Part shown: piece after piece, positions 1 to 12,600 of the stretch
Position numbering within the stretch: the first letter of the stretch is position 1
How the letters are laid out: every line of letters begins with the position of its first letter
Source of the DNA: Cervus elaphus
Lineage: Eukaryota; Chordata; Mammalia; Artiodactyla; Cervidae
Length of the DNA: 64,000 nt
Assembly: GCF_910594005.1 (NCBI RefSeq)
Contig: NC_057841.1
Location: 12,013,001-12,077,000 of the forward strand
Direction: 5' to 3'
The notes under the pieces: model-generated
Told to the model about the DNA's origin: nothing
The model's input: only the letters and a program-made list of their open reading frames with translations
Databases searched by the model: none
Position numbers and translations under genes: made by a program

Positions 1-595
1 CCACGTCAGGGCTGCAGATGGCAGTGGGCGGGAGGAAGGAAGAGTGGTCTGTGTCCTCTTCTCTCCCCAATTCCTGTTGTGTTTTGCGTCCTCAGACTCT
101 GTCCTGGCAGGAAGTGACGTTCGGGGACTGGTATGGGGCAGGGGCTGGTTGGAGAGCTGGGCAGCCTGCCGCAGAGAGCTCTCTGCTCCAGGGTGCTTGA
201 GAGAGGAAGGGGAGCGGGCGGGGGAGAGAAACCACACAACAGAGCAGAGCATCTGGGGTCACTGTTCTCAGGCTAGTCGGCTTCCACCTGGAGTGATATT
301 GTGTAACTTCAGTATTTTCTGTGAGATTGTTAAAAGTGGCTGCTAATGGGTTGTGAGTGACTTCCTGGCAAAAATGTACATTAAGAGGAGAGGCTTATTT
401 GACATGATGACTCTGTTTTAGATCTGAACTCCCTCCCTGATCTAGCACATCTTTCTTCCAAATATAAATACATCGATTACTTAAGTTGGCTTTTGAGCTT
501 TTGTTTTTATGGTATGAACTTTTAGAATGCTGTAGAATTTTACTGGAGAATTGGAAGTAGATGAAAAAATAATTTTTTTTCTTTTTGGTTTTCAG
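1..595 (+). other. RTTN intron (3' part)
   Basis: Intron upstream of the first exon in the window. The first 250 bases are relatively G+C-rich; I see no exon consistent with rotatin and no clear repeat. Confidence 0.7.
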
Positions 596-695
596 TTGGA
601 GACCGTTGAGAAGGTGTATGAAATCTTTATCTCAGATGATATTGATCTTGTTTTGAGAAAGTCAGCCGCAGAGCAGTTAGTGGTGATTATGCAAG
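596..695 (+). CDS. RTTN: RTTN window exon 1
   Basis: 100 nt beginning after a pyrimidine-rich acceptor (tttttggttttcag) and ending at donor CAAG|gtaatg. It reads LETVEKVYEIF...LRKSAAEQLVVIMQ and ends with one base of the next codon. The preceding exon is not in the window. Confidence 0.9.
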
Positions 696-3600
696 GTAAT
701 GTCTTTTAAGGAACGTGCTGCTGAGAATGGAATTTCGGATTGCTGCATACAGTAGTGCCAGGGGTTGGCAGACTGTGGTTTGTAGGCCATCTGGCCTGTG
801 CCCTGTTTTTCTTTCGCAGTCTTCAAGTTAAGGGTGATGTTTACGTTTTTAACAAATATGCGACGAAGGCCATATGTGGCCCACAAAGCCTGATATATTT
901 ACTATCTATTCTTTACAGAAAAAGTTTGCTGACCTCTGGTCTAGATTATCATTATGTGACCTATGGAATGTCATTTGATAAGATTGTCTTCCTTTTAAAA
1001 TGTTGATATAATTCGAACAGTAAATTGCATCTTCCTTTTTCTCAGTTTACCTAGTACATGGTGTTCTGTTTGTTCCCTCTTGCTTAAAGAAATAAATCAA
1101 ATTGTACTTTGTGGGTAGGTAAGATAAAAATAGTGCACTGTAACTATGTATTTTCTTTAAAGGTTTATTTTTAAAAAGAAGTAGCAGAATGTACTCTTAG
1201 CTTTGTTTGTAGTGTTGTTATTCTTAGTTTTTAGTTTTTTCCTATGTGATGTGTGTAAATTGCCATTAATGTTTGAGAGAAGTACCTTTGCATTTACATA
1301 AAAGTATTTTTTTTCAACTTGGAAGGTGGGATATGATGAATGTTACCATCCTGACAGAGTAACATGGAAAGGCATATTCAACATATTTGTGGTTTTAATA
1401 ACAGTAGTAGAAACTACAGAAAATCAGGCTCAAGCAAATGTGGAATGCCTCAGCCAAGAAGATTAAAAGAAGCTTTTAGAGAGTATTCTTTTAGTATTGT
1501 CTAATATTTCAAAAAGAAAGCTCATAATTTGGTATGCACTGTATTGGAGGGTAGTGGAAACTGCCTTTTTAAAGTGGCAGTTGAAGATAGTTACAGTGAT
1601 AGCTACTAATTCAATATCAACTTTATGTTTGCATGTTTTTCTTAATGAGAATATAGGAGGACAAATTAAGAAAATTTGTCTGCAAGTTATGAAATACTTA
1701 TATCTAACTTAGAAGCAATGAGAGTTTTTGGCCCTAATGATATCTCTAGTACCTGTGTGTGTGTATGTCTTAGTCTTTTAGGGCTTCTGTAATAGAATAC
1801 CACAGACTGGGTGACTTAGAAACAACAGACATTTATTCTCACAGTTATGGAGGCTGAAAGTCCAAGGTTATGGTGCCGTACATTCAGTGTCTGGTGAGGG
1901 CCCATTTCTTGGTTCATAGTTGGCTGTCTTCCTCCTGTGTCCTTACATGGAGAAGGGGCAACGAAGCTCTCCTCTTTCTATCAGGACACTAATCTCATTC
2001 ACGAAGCCTCCACCCTCATGATTGATGACCTCCCAGAAGCCCCGCCTCCTTGAACCACCACTTTGGAGACTGGTTTCACACAGATGCGCTCTGTGGGGCA
2101 CAGACACCCAGACCGTGCCAGTGTGCACACACACATCCGCATGAATATGTTTATTGAAACAGAGTTCATGTTCTTTAGAAATATGTAGAGTATGTTACAG
2201 GCCCTTTCTTTTATATTTTCTATTAAGAGTTTGAGATTAAAGAACTTGTGTTAATAGAAAAATTATGTTGCAAGTGATATTTACACATTAGCTTGTGGAG
2301 AATTTAAATGTTTTGAGATGATGGATGTGGAAAAGAGAAATGCCAATGAAAGAACCTAAAATAATTTTCCATGTACAAATTAAAGGATTCATTTGTATAC
2401 TTAAAATTCTGGTACTTTTCAGAATCTGAACTAGTTCATTTAATGATTCTCTTTAAATAGTTTCTTTACATTATAGAAGATGTGCTTGTTACTTAAAAGT
2501 TTTCAAATTGTTGAGATGTGTATAAAGTAAAAAGTTTAAGCTGTCATCCTCTAATTTTCAACTATTTTTAACAGTTTGAAAGTTGTATAGATGTCTGTTC
2601 TGTATTTTTAAGACTACAGAAAATGTTCTTTAATTTTTAGTAACTTTTTTTTTTTTTGGTCTACAGATATTAAAATGCATGCTGTGGTGAAAAAATTGTG
2701 CTTAGTTGACAAGATAATTGAGTATTTAAGTGAATGTGTGGGTCAGGATGGTGAGGTAAGACATATTTTTACAGACTGCTGTTTTTATTAATTAAATTTG
2801 AAATGAATTCACCTGGATTTGGATGAGTTCTTGGAGTGTCAGTCTTGAGTAACACCCACGACCTGTTCATTTTTTTTTTTTTTAATTTCTTAGAAGTGAG
2901 GTCTCTAAAGGAAAAGTAAGCTTAAAATTCCTATTCCATGTATAAGCAGAAGTATATACAAAACTTACTTTTAGTGGAAAGCACTTCTTAATGTTTGCTT
3001 TTTAGTTTCACATAATTTTGGTGAAAAAGCATGAATTTAGAATAAGATAATGTTATATTTTGGAGCTTCCCAGGTGGCACAGCTGGAAAGAATCTGCCTG
3101 TAATGCCGGTTTGATCCCTGGGTTGGGAAGATCCCCTAGAGGAGGAAATGGCAACCCACTCCAGTATTCTTGCCTGGAGAATCCCATGGACAGAGGAGCC
3201 TGGTGGGCTCCAGTCCATGGGGTCATAAAGAGTCGGACATGACTGAGCACACACGCACGCACACACGTATGCAAAGTGTATTTAGTCTCGTCTTAGAACC
3301 GATGACCATAGAGAACTGTGTTTGCCCCGCCGGCCAGGTGGTGGAGTGTCTGGTGCAGCCGAGCCTCACGCTCCTGAGGAAGGTGCTCTGCGCCGACCCG
3401 GTCCTGCGAGTTTCTCTCTCCCAGCAGACTTCTCTCCTGACCCTGCTCTTCAGAGGTACATAAATTCTGATAGCAAGGAGCTCAGTCTTAAGCTTTAAGT
3501 GTTTATTCTTTAACTGTAGGTGACATTTACTTTCCACTTTACTAACAGAATATCAAAGTGGGTATGCCACTAAAAAACCCATCACAGTGGAAAATGTTTA

Positions 3601-6600
3601 ACACTTCTGTGGAAATTTTCTTACAATCCTGTTTCAGAGTAGGCCTTACAGGCAGGAGGGCTGCAGCCTCTGACGGCCCCTGCGCGGTGAGGTGGCTGTC
3701 GGGGGTGCGCGGTGGTCAGTTCTGCCTGCAGAGCGAGGGGCTACGGCTGCCGTCACCACTGCCTTCTTCCCAGCATCTGTTTCCTCTCTGTTGTTTGTGT
3801 GTGCGTGTGCCTTCAGATCCGACGCTTTGCTGTGATAACCACTTACATTCTTAAACTGGCCTAGAGGGTATATAAACCCAGTCTGGGGAGTGGGAACTAG
3901 ACCATCCTGAATGGCTCTGAGCATCAATGTGTTATGTTACATTTTATGAAGTGTGATTTTTTTTTTAACCCCTTTCAGTTTGGTTGTAATTGAGTAACGT
4001 ATTTAGATGGGAAAACTCCATGTAATTTTTGTCTCTTTTTAAATTTTTCTTGCCTTTTCTGACTGTTCTCAGTAGAGAGCTTGGCAACATTATATGCTGT
4101 TTTCTTTCTTAGAAGTGTAGGGCCCCTGCTTTTAAATATTCTACAATGTCTTGATTGGATGTCTCAGTATGCTTAACCTTATCAGTTATTAGGCATATTA
4201 AGAGATAAATGATACTTGTGTTCAAAATATTCTTAGAATATAGTCATTTCATTTTAACATTTTCTTATCTTCTAATGATTCCTGCTTTCCAAGTTAAAGT
4301 TAGGACACAGTTTAAATAATATTGATAAAGCTTCTAACCAGGTAAAGTTCTAGAGACTCAGAGTGTTCAGCCTCATATATTTTGAGTAGTGTGTAAAATT
4401 TTATAGTTTTTTAAATAGATTGATGTGGAAGACTAGCAGTTATGGATCTGTAGTTTTCCTTCATCTCATTAATAATTATCTTCCTATTAACCTCATTCAG
4501 AAGAACTTAATTCCAGTTTACCATTTCTTTATGATTTTAACTATTCAAGCAGTCAACTAATTATGAGTGCCTATTAGATTCAAAGGTGTTTTCTAAACTA
4601 ACATAATCTGTACCCTTTTTAATACTTTTTCTATCTCATTGATGTTTCCAATCATTACTTGAGTCTGAGAATAAACAATAATATCTGTCATTAATGAATT
4701 TAGTTTCAGGGCAAAATTAGTTTTTTACCTAGGTACTCAATAAGGAAAATTAGTTACTCAGCAGACATCCGTTGACTTCATACTCTGTGCTAGACCAGGA
4801 GTGACATCCTCCCAAATGTACTACATCAGAACCTCTGTTAACAAACCCTACAAAAATTTGCATAGATTTGAAAGGTTGAGAGCCACTGTTTTAGTAATGT
4901 CAGTTTATCTGGGTTAACATTGCATTTCTCTGAGAATGGCATCTCTTCTCTTTGAGTTAAGATATTTTAAATTTGAGGTTCATTCTTTCTTGAGGTGAAA
5001 ATATAAAATTATGCTTCTTTTTAATTCTCAGTTTCCTTGATATTTCATGAAGATTGTACCATTGTGACTGAAGTTGGAGCTTTGTTTTGTCTTCTGTTAT
5101 TTGATGAAGTATCAAGAATGGATATGTGGTGAGCTATAAGAGTTTTAAATGAATTTTGCTCTGAAATATCTGTGTAAGGTTTCTGATGCAGTCTTGCAGC
5201 AATACATGGAAATTTCTGACTTAGGAAGCTTATGCTTTCCATGGTAGATATATGTGGTATGATTTTTGGTTTGGGTAGGCAGTATTGGTAGGTGCATTGG
5301 CTCAAAAAGTCACCCTGAACTTTACTTTTGAACATCACTAAGTATAAAATTTAATAATTACTATAGTAAATTCTATCATAAATGCATTTTTTAGTATATA
5401 CTCTCAATTTTGTGTTTTTTTTCTTGAATATTTAATGTAAAAAACCTTGGGGATGATGTTTAGGATGGTAGCATCTGATTAACACTGACCTTGAGCAGGA
5501 TTACTGGGAGGGAGACACGGAGGCCCCCTGCCAGGATAGCACTTGCATCGTCTGAATCATTTCTTACATGGACTTCTTAAAGAAAAGCACTGTTTGATCT
5601 CTATAAGTAGATTGGGGAGTGGCGCCGTGTTGTAACTGGACTAAATGACAGAATCAGCTGCAGCTGTTGATCTGAGCGTCGGTTGAGGAGGGGATGCGGG
5701 TTGTGTTTGTTCAACATAACGACGGTCCACTCAGTTGTTCTTTGCTTTTATGTTTCTTCTGTGAAATAGGTCTGATAGTCCTTCCTGCAAACCATCCTCA
5801 CCATCAGTCTTCAGTTTGCCTGTTTCAGTTTCTAGAAGGTAAAGAATTTCTTTCTTCGATTTTCTCGAAGGTAAAATACCGGTACTGAAAGGGAAATAAA
5901 AATCTGATTTGCTAAAGTTTTCATCTAGCTTTTCATCACATGCCTTGTAGCACTTTTGTGTTTCCTTCACAGGCGGGCTTCTGAAGGCTCAGTAAGTGTG
6001 CATCCCCTGTCACCAGATATTTGGTTTGGTGGTGTTCACATCTATAGCAAACTTGAGAGAAAACAGGCAGTGAACACTTGCATATACTGCAGTCTAGATT
6101 CAGCAACTGTTAAGACGTGGGCCTTCCTTCCTTCCTCCCTCTCTCCCTCTCTTTCAATACATTTATTTATTTTTATGTAATCTTTTTCCCCAACCAGTTT
6201 AAAGATAAGTTTCAGACATAATTTTACTTCCCTTCTAATTATTCCAATGTGTACCTCCTTAAATTAAGACATTATCTTATATAACCACTGTACCATGAAT
6301 GGTCACATTTAAGAAAATGAAAAGCAATTCTGTAATTTGATCTAGTTTCTCTAATTATATCCAAAATATCCTTTATGGATTTTTTTTTTTTTAAAGCAAG
6401 ATCCAGTCAGGTCATGAATTACATTTGGTATTCATCTTTCTTTAGACTTTTTAAAAAGTAAGTTGTTTTTATGGAAGTGTACACAAAGTTTACAGATCAT
6501 AAATTTTTCTAGATAAATACATGCATGTATCTAACACATAAAGTACAAAATATCACTAGCATGCCAGAAACCAGTTTCATGCTTCTTCCTTACTTCCAGT

Positions 6601-9600
6601 GCCCACAAAGGGAATTCTGCTTTCATTTCTGTTCTTGTACGTTGTTCTTGCACTTTATAAAGTGTATCCGTGTCTTTGACTTCTTTTGATTAACTTGGGG
6701 AGATTTGTCTGTGTCATGTCATGAAGCACTATTAGGTTTATTTTCATTGCTGTATAGTGTTCTGTGTGAGAGTATACAGCCATATAGTTTACATTCTACC
6801 CCTGATGGATGCTGGGTTTTCTGTTTGGGGCTACTATGAATAAATGACTGCTAAGAATATTCTTGAGCATATATAGGTCAGAGGGTATTTACACGTTTAG
6901 CTTTAGTAGGTGCTCCTAAACAGTATTCCAGAGTGAGGCGCTGGAACCACCAAAGTGATTCACCCTCCCGGCCCCAGTGTAGCAGCCCCTGCCGCTCCAC
7001 ACCGCATATATTAATATAACGTCCGGATTCCCCCCCAGGCACGTCCATGGTTCACCTTTGATTTACCTGTTTCAGACCTCCCATTAGCCATTTCTCTGAG
7101 GAGCCCTGGTTACTCCTAAGGAAAATTCCAATCTTTAAAATTTACCTTTTCTTAAATTATGCAGTCTCAGTTGTAAACAGAATCCTTACCTTATGATGCT
7201 TGAAATGAAGAAGCACCCTAAAGTTCCTCTTAGAAATCCTACCCAAGTGTGTTTACCTGACAGTTACAAATATGTGAATTAGGAATTTGGGGTTTATTTT
7301 ATTAGCAAAATTATTCTTTTAACATTTGAGATGCTAGACATTGCTGTACTGCTAAACACTGTTAAATTAACTTTAAGAGATGCTGCTATTGAATATTTCT
7401 TAGATCTAAAAATATTTCTGGGTTCTCTTGGTAACACAGAGTGATTGAGCTTATTGATGATGCTGCTGTGTTCTCAAGTGAAAATAGTTAAGTTGTGATT
7501 CTGTCACTTGTTGACTGCTATGAACACAGGCAATTCATTTAGCCTCTGTAAGTCTCATTTTGATCATCTGTAAAATGGATATGCTACTGCCATGCCGTGT
7601 AACTGAATAAAAGGTAACATACATTGTTAGCATACAGTGGACATTTGTGCTTCAGATGAACACCATGTATGTGTCGTTCACTGTAGCCATGGGCCTTGAT
7701 CTCAGGGGCTGTCAGTTCCTTCTGCAGACAGCTCTGATACAACAAGGACTGTGGTAAATCCTCAGTTAAGTGTTTAATCAAGTGTTTTGGGAAGTTTGGA
7801 GGAGGGCAGAAGGATAAAGCATGACAGCTGCTCAAAATCGGGACCATGAGAGAGATCTTGGTGTTATTGTAAAGTGGGAGGCATAGAACTAAGTCTCTTT
7901 GTGGCTCGCCCTTTTGCATAGCATTTAAGAGTTTAAAAGTTCGTGATCATTTTTATTCCTTCTCTTCAGGTATCATCTACCAGTGCATGTACTTGGCCAC
8001 CACGCCGTGAGTCCTTACTCCATGGTTTTGCCGTTATCTGCTGACTCTTTGGCCTTGAAGCCGGTATCAGATATGCTGAGGATGGCTTGGAACCTGTCGT
8101 GGTATCACGGGACTGACAGTGTGTTGAAGCAAGTGAACTCCGAAGCTGAAATCCAGGAGTAAGTGTGACACATGTAGAAAAGCATTCACATTTCATTAAT
8201 TTAATTAGGTCTTATTTTTCCTGTAGATCAAGTAGCTGTTTTACTTACAGTCATCTGCTTTTTCACTGAAGATAATAATTTTTACTCTGTTTTATAGGTT
8301 ATATGTATTCATTCCTTTTGAAAAACTATCACACAAAGAAATTTAAACACGTTGTTCTCTGCTGTTTTAGAGGTTGTATAAAGTTGGGTTAGTTAATAGA
8401 TTAATTCACTAGGAAAAGTGCTCTGGGTTAGTGTGAAAGCTTCCTAAGTCTATGTGCATTTGTTGTCATTACTATGATGGTGATGATTTTTAAATATATT
8501 GAAAATTAGTGTTTTCTTTTGGATGAAAATTATTTTATATTTCTCTAAGCAGGAAAATGTCAATATAAACATCCTCAAGCTACTGTCAGTTCAGTTCAGT
8601 CTCTCAGTCGTGTCCGACTCTTTGCGACCCCATGAACCGCAGCACTGTAAAACCCTAATGTTGACAGATACACATAAGATTTTTCTTTGGCTATGAGTCA
8701 CCCTTTAATTAAAAGGAAGCAAAGATAAAACAGAATTTGGGGGAGCTAGTTGATAGTAAAAATAATTGTGAGCTTTTATTTAAATAGCTTCTATTGCTCT
8801 TTGTTTAGATTTTTAGATACACTGAAGTTATCCACCGAGGACACCCTTACTCTGAAGATGACCCACACACCCAGTGGACTCAAGGACTGTCTCCGCTCCA
8901 TCGTTCAGGCCGCAGGCCACAGGGAAGTGAGGGCCGCCCTCACAAGGATGAGTTTTTATCTCCTAAATGACAGATTGTCTTTCAAGGGCGGCACTGGCCT
9001 GTGTGGAGTTACCCTGAAGTCCTTGTCTTGGCACACCACACTAAACAGGTCAGTGTCAGCTCAAGGTGCCAGGCCAGAGACCTGGACTGGATCATGTTTG
9101 GGTTCCTCTCCATACACTTAAGATAAGAGCGTGTGTTCTTACTGTTGGTATCGTGAGAGAGAAATGTGTTTTTTAGAAAGAAAAACTTAAGGATTTTTAG
9201 TTATCTGTAACACATAGCTAATAACAGCAAAAGAGAACATTTGAACATAATTACTGCAGTTTGGAGTTACAAATAAATTGTTACAATTTTTTATAGACAT
9301 TAAAGTTATTCTACTTAGGTCCTATCATAGAAAATCTTAGTTTATCTTACAAAAGTAAGTGATTAGGATAAGACGGGGTAAACTGAATGCTTATCCTGTC
9401 CATATTATAAATGAGCTATCAGGGAATTGATTAAAGCCTTGGTAACCCGGGCTGTTTTATTTGCTTTTGCCTTTGTTTTGTTCTTAAGTAAATTATCTCA
9501 TTGATATTTTTATTCTAAATTTCATGAAGTTGATAACCATGTGGAGGTACTTTGGTAGTTATTGGAAAACCCCGGCCTGTAAATTTAACACATTTAACTG

Positions 9601-12600
9601 ATAGCAGATGGCTGCATTTGAAACAAGACGGATAAACAGCTGTTGCCAGCAATTTTACATTTCAGTCTTCATAGGACTTTAGTATAAAATGTATAACTTT
9701 CTGTTAAACAAAGTGTGCAGTTTTCAAAATGCAAGGTCATATGAGTTTCTAAGATGTGGACGCTCGTTTAGTGTAGCTCTCACAATTTAGATATCTAATT
9801 TGCCTTTTCCAGTGGTGTGTTGGAGTGAGCTAGGACCGCCTTGTTAGAGAGCTGCTGGTTAAATTATCTGAATTTTTGCAAGTTAGTTGTTAAACACAAT
9901 CACTCTTAAAAATTATATTTTGTAAACTTGCAGCCAAATTATATGAAAGATAAAGGTAACAATTATGCAAAGTCATCACTTCCTAATTATTTTACGACAT
10001 TTCAGTGTTATCTGTGTTCTCGAAGCTGTTTATGTGGATCTGTCTGTGTCACTGGATGCTGTGTGACGGTGAGCTGCAGGCCTCCCCACACAGCTGGGTG
10101 GTCCCTTGGTGGACGGCAGGCAGACACGGCCGGGAATCTACATTGTAGAGGTTGGCAAGCACAGCAAGTCAGCCTCCCCCTCACTGCTCAGCCACTGGTT
10201 AAATGCTTATCTGCACACCACTTACTTTAAAGAGCTAGAAACCATGGTTATGGTTTTCTTTTATTGTAGGTTTTTGCAAGTTCTTCCTGCTTGCACTGAA
10301 GATGAGAAGCTATTAATAGATATCATACATTTTCTCAATAAGTTATTGAAGGAACAAAGGAAAAATGTACCCGTAGAACTTCTAAACTGGCTTCTAGAAT
10401 TACTTCTTAGACAAGTAAGTGCTGTTAAGGAATTTGAATTTTAGGTTTGACAGATGATGTGTTTATAAAGATTATTAATACTGTGTATGGAAATATGGAG
10501 AAGTATAATTTTTACATAGCTCATGTTTAGCAAAGTAGTCCTTCTGTGTAATCAATAGCTTTTAGCAGTGTGCCTTCCTAACATGACTGAGTTTAAGTTA
10601 AAAGTCTGTGGACTAAATGGGACGTTCTGTCTTGGTGTTCAACAAAACCTGATCTCTGCGTGAACTTTCAGCTTGCAACCGTATTTTTCAGTGAGGTTCT
10701 TAGAGCGGAGAAGTTCAGATAGGCCTGTGAAGAGGCAGGGAGCCAAGCCTGGAGGCAGAGGGACAGTGCTGGGGAGGTTGGAAAGAATGAGTCAGACTGT
10801 TCAGACTTCAATGTAAGTTTACCGTAGTATTTACCCTTCCAGCCCTTACTACTCTCTACTTTTTGTAGATAAATGTGTTTTAAGAAACCTGCCGAGAACC
10901 CAGGAAGCTAGCGTACTTTTTATAGCTGGTCTATGTGTTTTATTTTTACAGATACTGTATGGATTTACTTAAGCTACTAAAGACAAACCTTTGCACAATC
11001 ATGAGAAAAACACAGTAAAATTAGGAAAAAGGGCCTAAACTGCAACCGAAGATAGTAGACGTTATAAAACAAAAATGTTTCATTATATGTTAATGCATTG
11101 CAAAGCTCATTTAAAGACTCGATTCTGTATAAAAATGCAAGGTGCTCATATAATGTAAGTTAGAAATTCTAATTGAGAATGCTTTTAAAAGTAGTTATAG
11201 ATTTAAAAGGTATGTATATGAATGTTTACGTGTGTAAAGCTTGTTTTGATGTTGATTGTCGTCTACCTTACTGTGATTGGTGTGAAGGAGGACTGTTTTG
11301 TTCACAGCTCCATACCCGGCATCTGCCATGGTGCAGTGGCCACAGTGAGCACTCAGTTCAGTCCTCAGTCGTGACTGACTCTCTGCAACCCCATGGACTG
11401 CAGCACGCCAGGCCTCCCTGTCCATCACCAACTCCCGGAGCTTACTCACACTCATGTCCATTGAGTCGGTGATGCCACCCAGCCATCTCATCCTCTGCCG
11501 TCCCCTTCTCCTCCCGCCTTCAAGTGTTCCCAGCATAAGGGTCTTTTCCAATGAGTCAGCTCTTTGCATCAGGTGGCCAAAGTATTGGAGTTTCAGCTTC
11601 AGCATCTGTCCTTCCAATGAATATTCAGGACTGATTTCCTTTAGAATGAACTGGTTGGATCTCCTTACAGTCCAAGGGACTCTCAAGAGTCTTCTCCAAC
11701 ACCACAGTTCAAAAGCATCAATTCTTTGGCACTCAGTTTTCTTTATGGTCCAACTCTCTCATCCATACGTGACTACTGGAAAAACCATAGCTTTGACTAG
11801 ACGGACCTTTGTTGACAAAGTAATGTCTCTGCTTTTTAATATTCAGAATGGTTGTCTATGGAGGCTTTACAAATAGCTGTGAAAAGAGGAGACGTGAAAG
11901 GCAAAGGAGAAAAGGAAAGATACACTCATTTGAATGCAGAGTTCCAAAGAATAGCAAGGAGAGATAAGAAAGGTTTCCTCAGTGATCAGTGTAAAGAAGT
12001 AGAGGAAAACAGTAGAATGGGAAAGACTAGAGATCTCTTCAAGAAAATTAGAGATACCAAGGGAACATTTCATGCAAAGATGGGCACAATAAAGGACAGA
12101 AATGATACGAACCTAACAGAAGCAGAAGATATTATTAAGAAGAGGTGGCAGGAATACAGAGAAGAATTATACAAAAAAGATCTTCATGATCCAGATAACC
12201 ACGATGATGTGATCACTCACCTAGAGCCAGACATCCTGGAATGCGAAGTCAAGTGAGCATTCAGTAAACATTTATTAACTCACTAGTAAATGTAATATTA
12301 AGGAAGCTGGGTAATTAATTACAAGAAACACACATTACCCTCATTTCATTTTTTTTTCCATTTATTTTTATTAGTTGGAGGCTAATTACTTTACAATATT
12401 GTAGTGGGTTTTGTCATACATTGACATGAATTAGCCATGGATTTACACGTATTCCCCATCCCGATCCCCCCTCCCACTTCCCTCTCTACCCGATCCCTCT
12501 GGGTCTTCCCAGTGCACCAGGCCCGAGCACTTGTCTCATGCATCCAACCTGGACTGGTGATCTGTTTCACCCTAGATAATATACATGTTTCGATTCTGTT

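Larger units (their letters stand above)
696..2666 (+). other. RTTN intron between window exons 1 and 2
   Basis: Holds an old hAT-type DNA transposon remnant (759-938) and an old interspersed repeat (about 1768-2115). The rest is A+T-rich with no coding signal. Confidence 0.85.
5839..7969 (+). other. RTTN intron between window exons 5 and 6
   Basis: Holds an old antisense L1 tail (about 6640-6960) and a MIR-like SINE (about 7500-7650), with a short CT-rich run at 6125-6155. Confidence 0.75.

Noticed and set aside
1..595. Possible upstream RTTN exon after gcgtcctcag near 95
   Set aside because: The acceptor-like site is followed by sequence that does not read as rotatin and has no fitting donor in phase with exon 1.
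5694..5888. Open frame over the small exon 5
   Set aside because: This frame is not the one that joins exons 4 and 6; the coding frame here is the one giving SPSVFSLPVSV.
9928..10230. 100-codon frame in the intron before exon 8
   Set aside because: No similarity, no splice-site pair in a usable phase, and composition like the surrounding intron.
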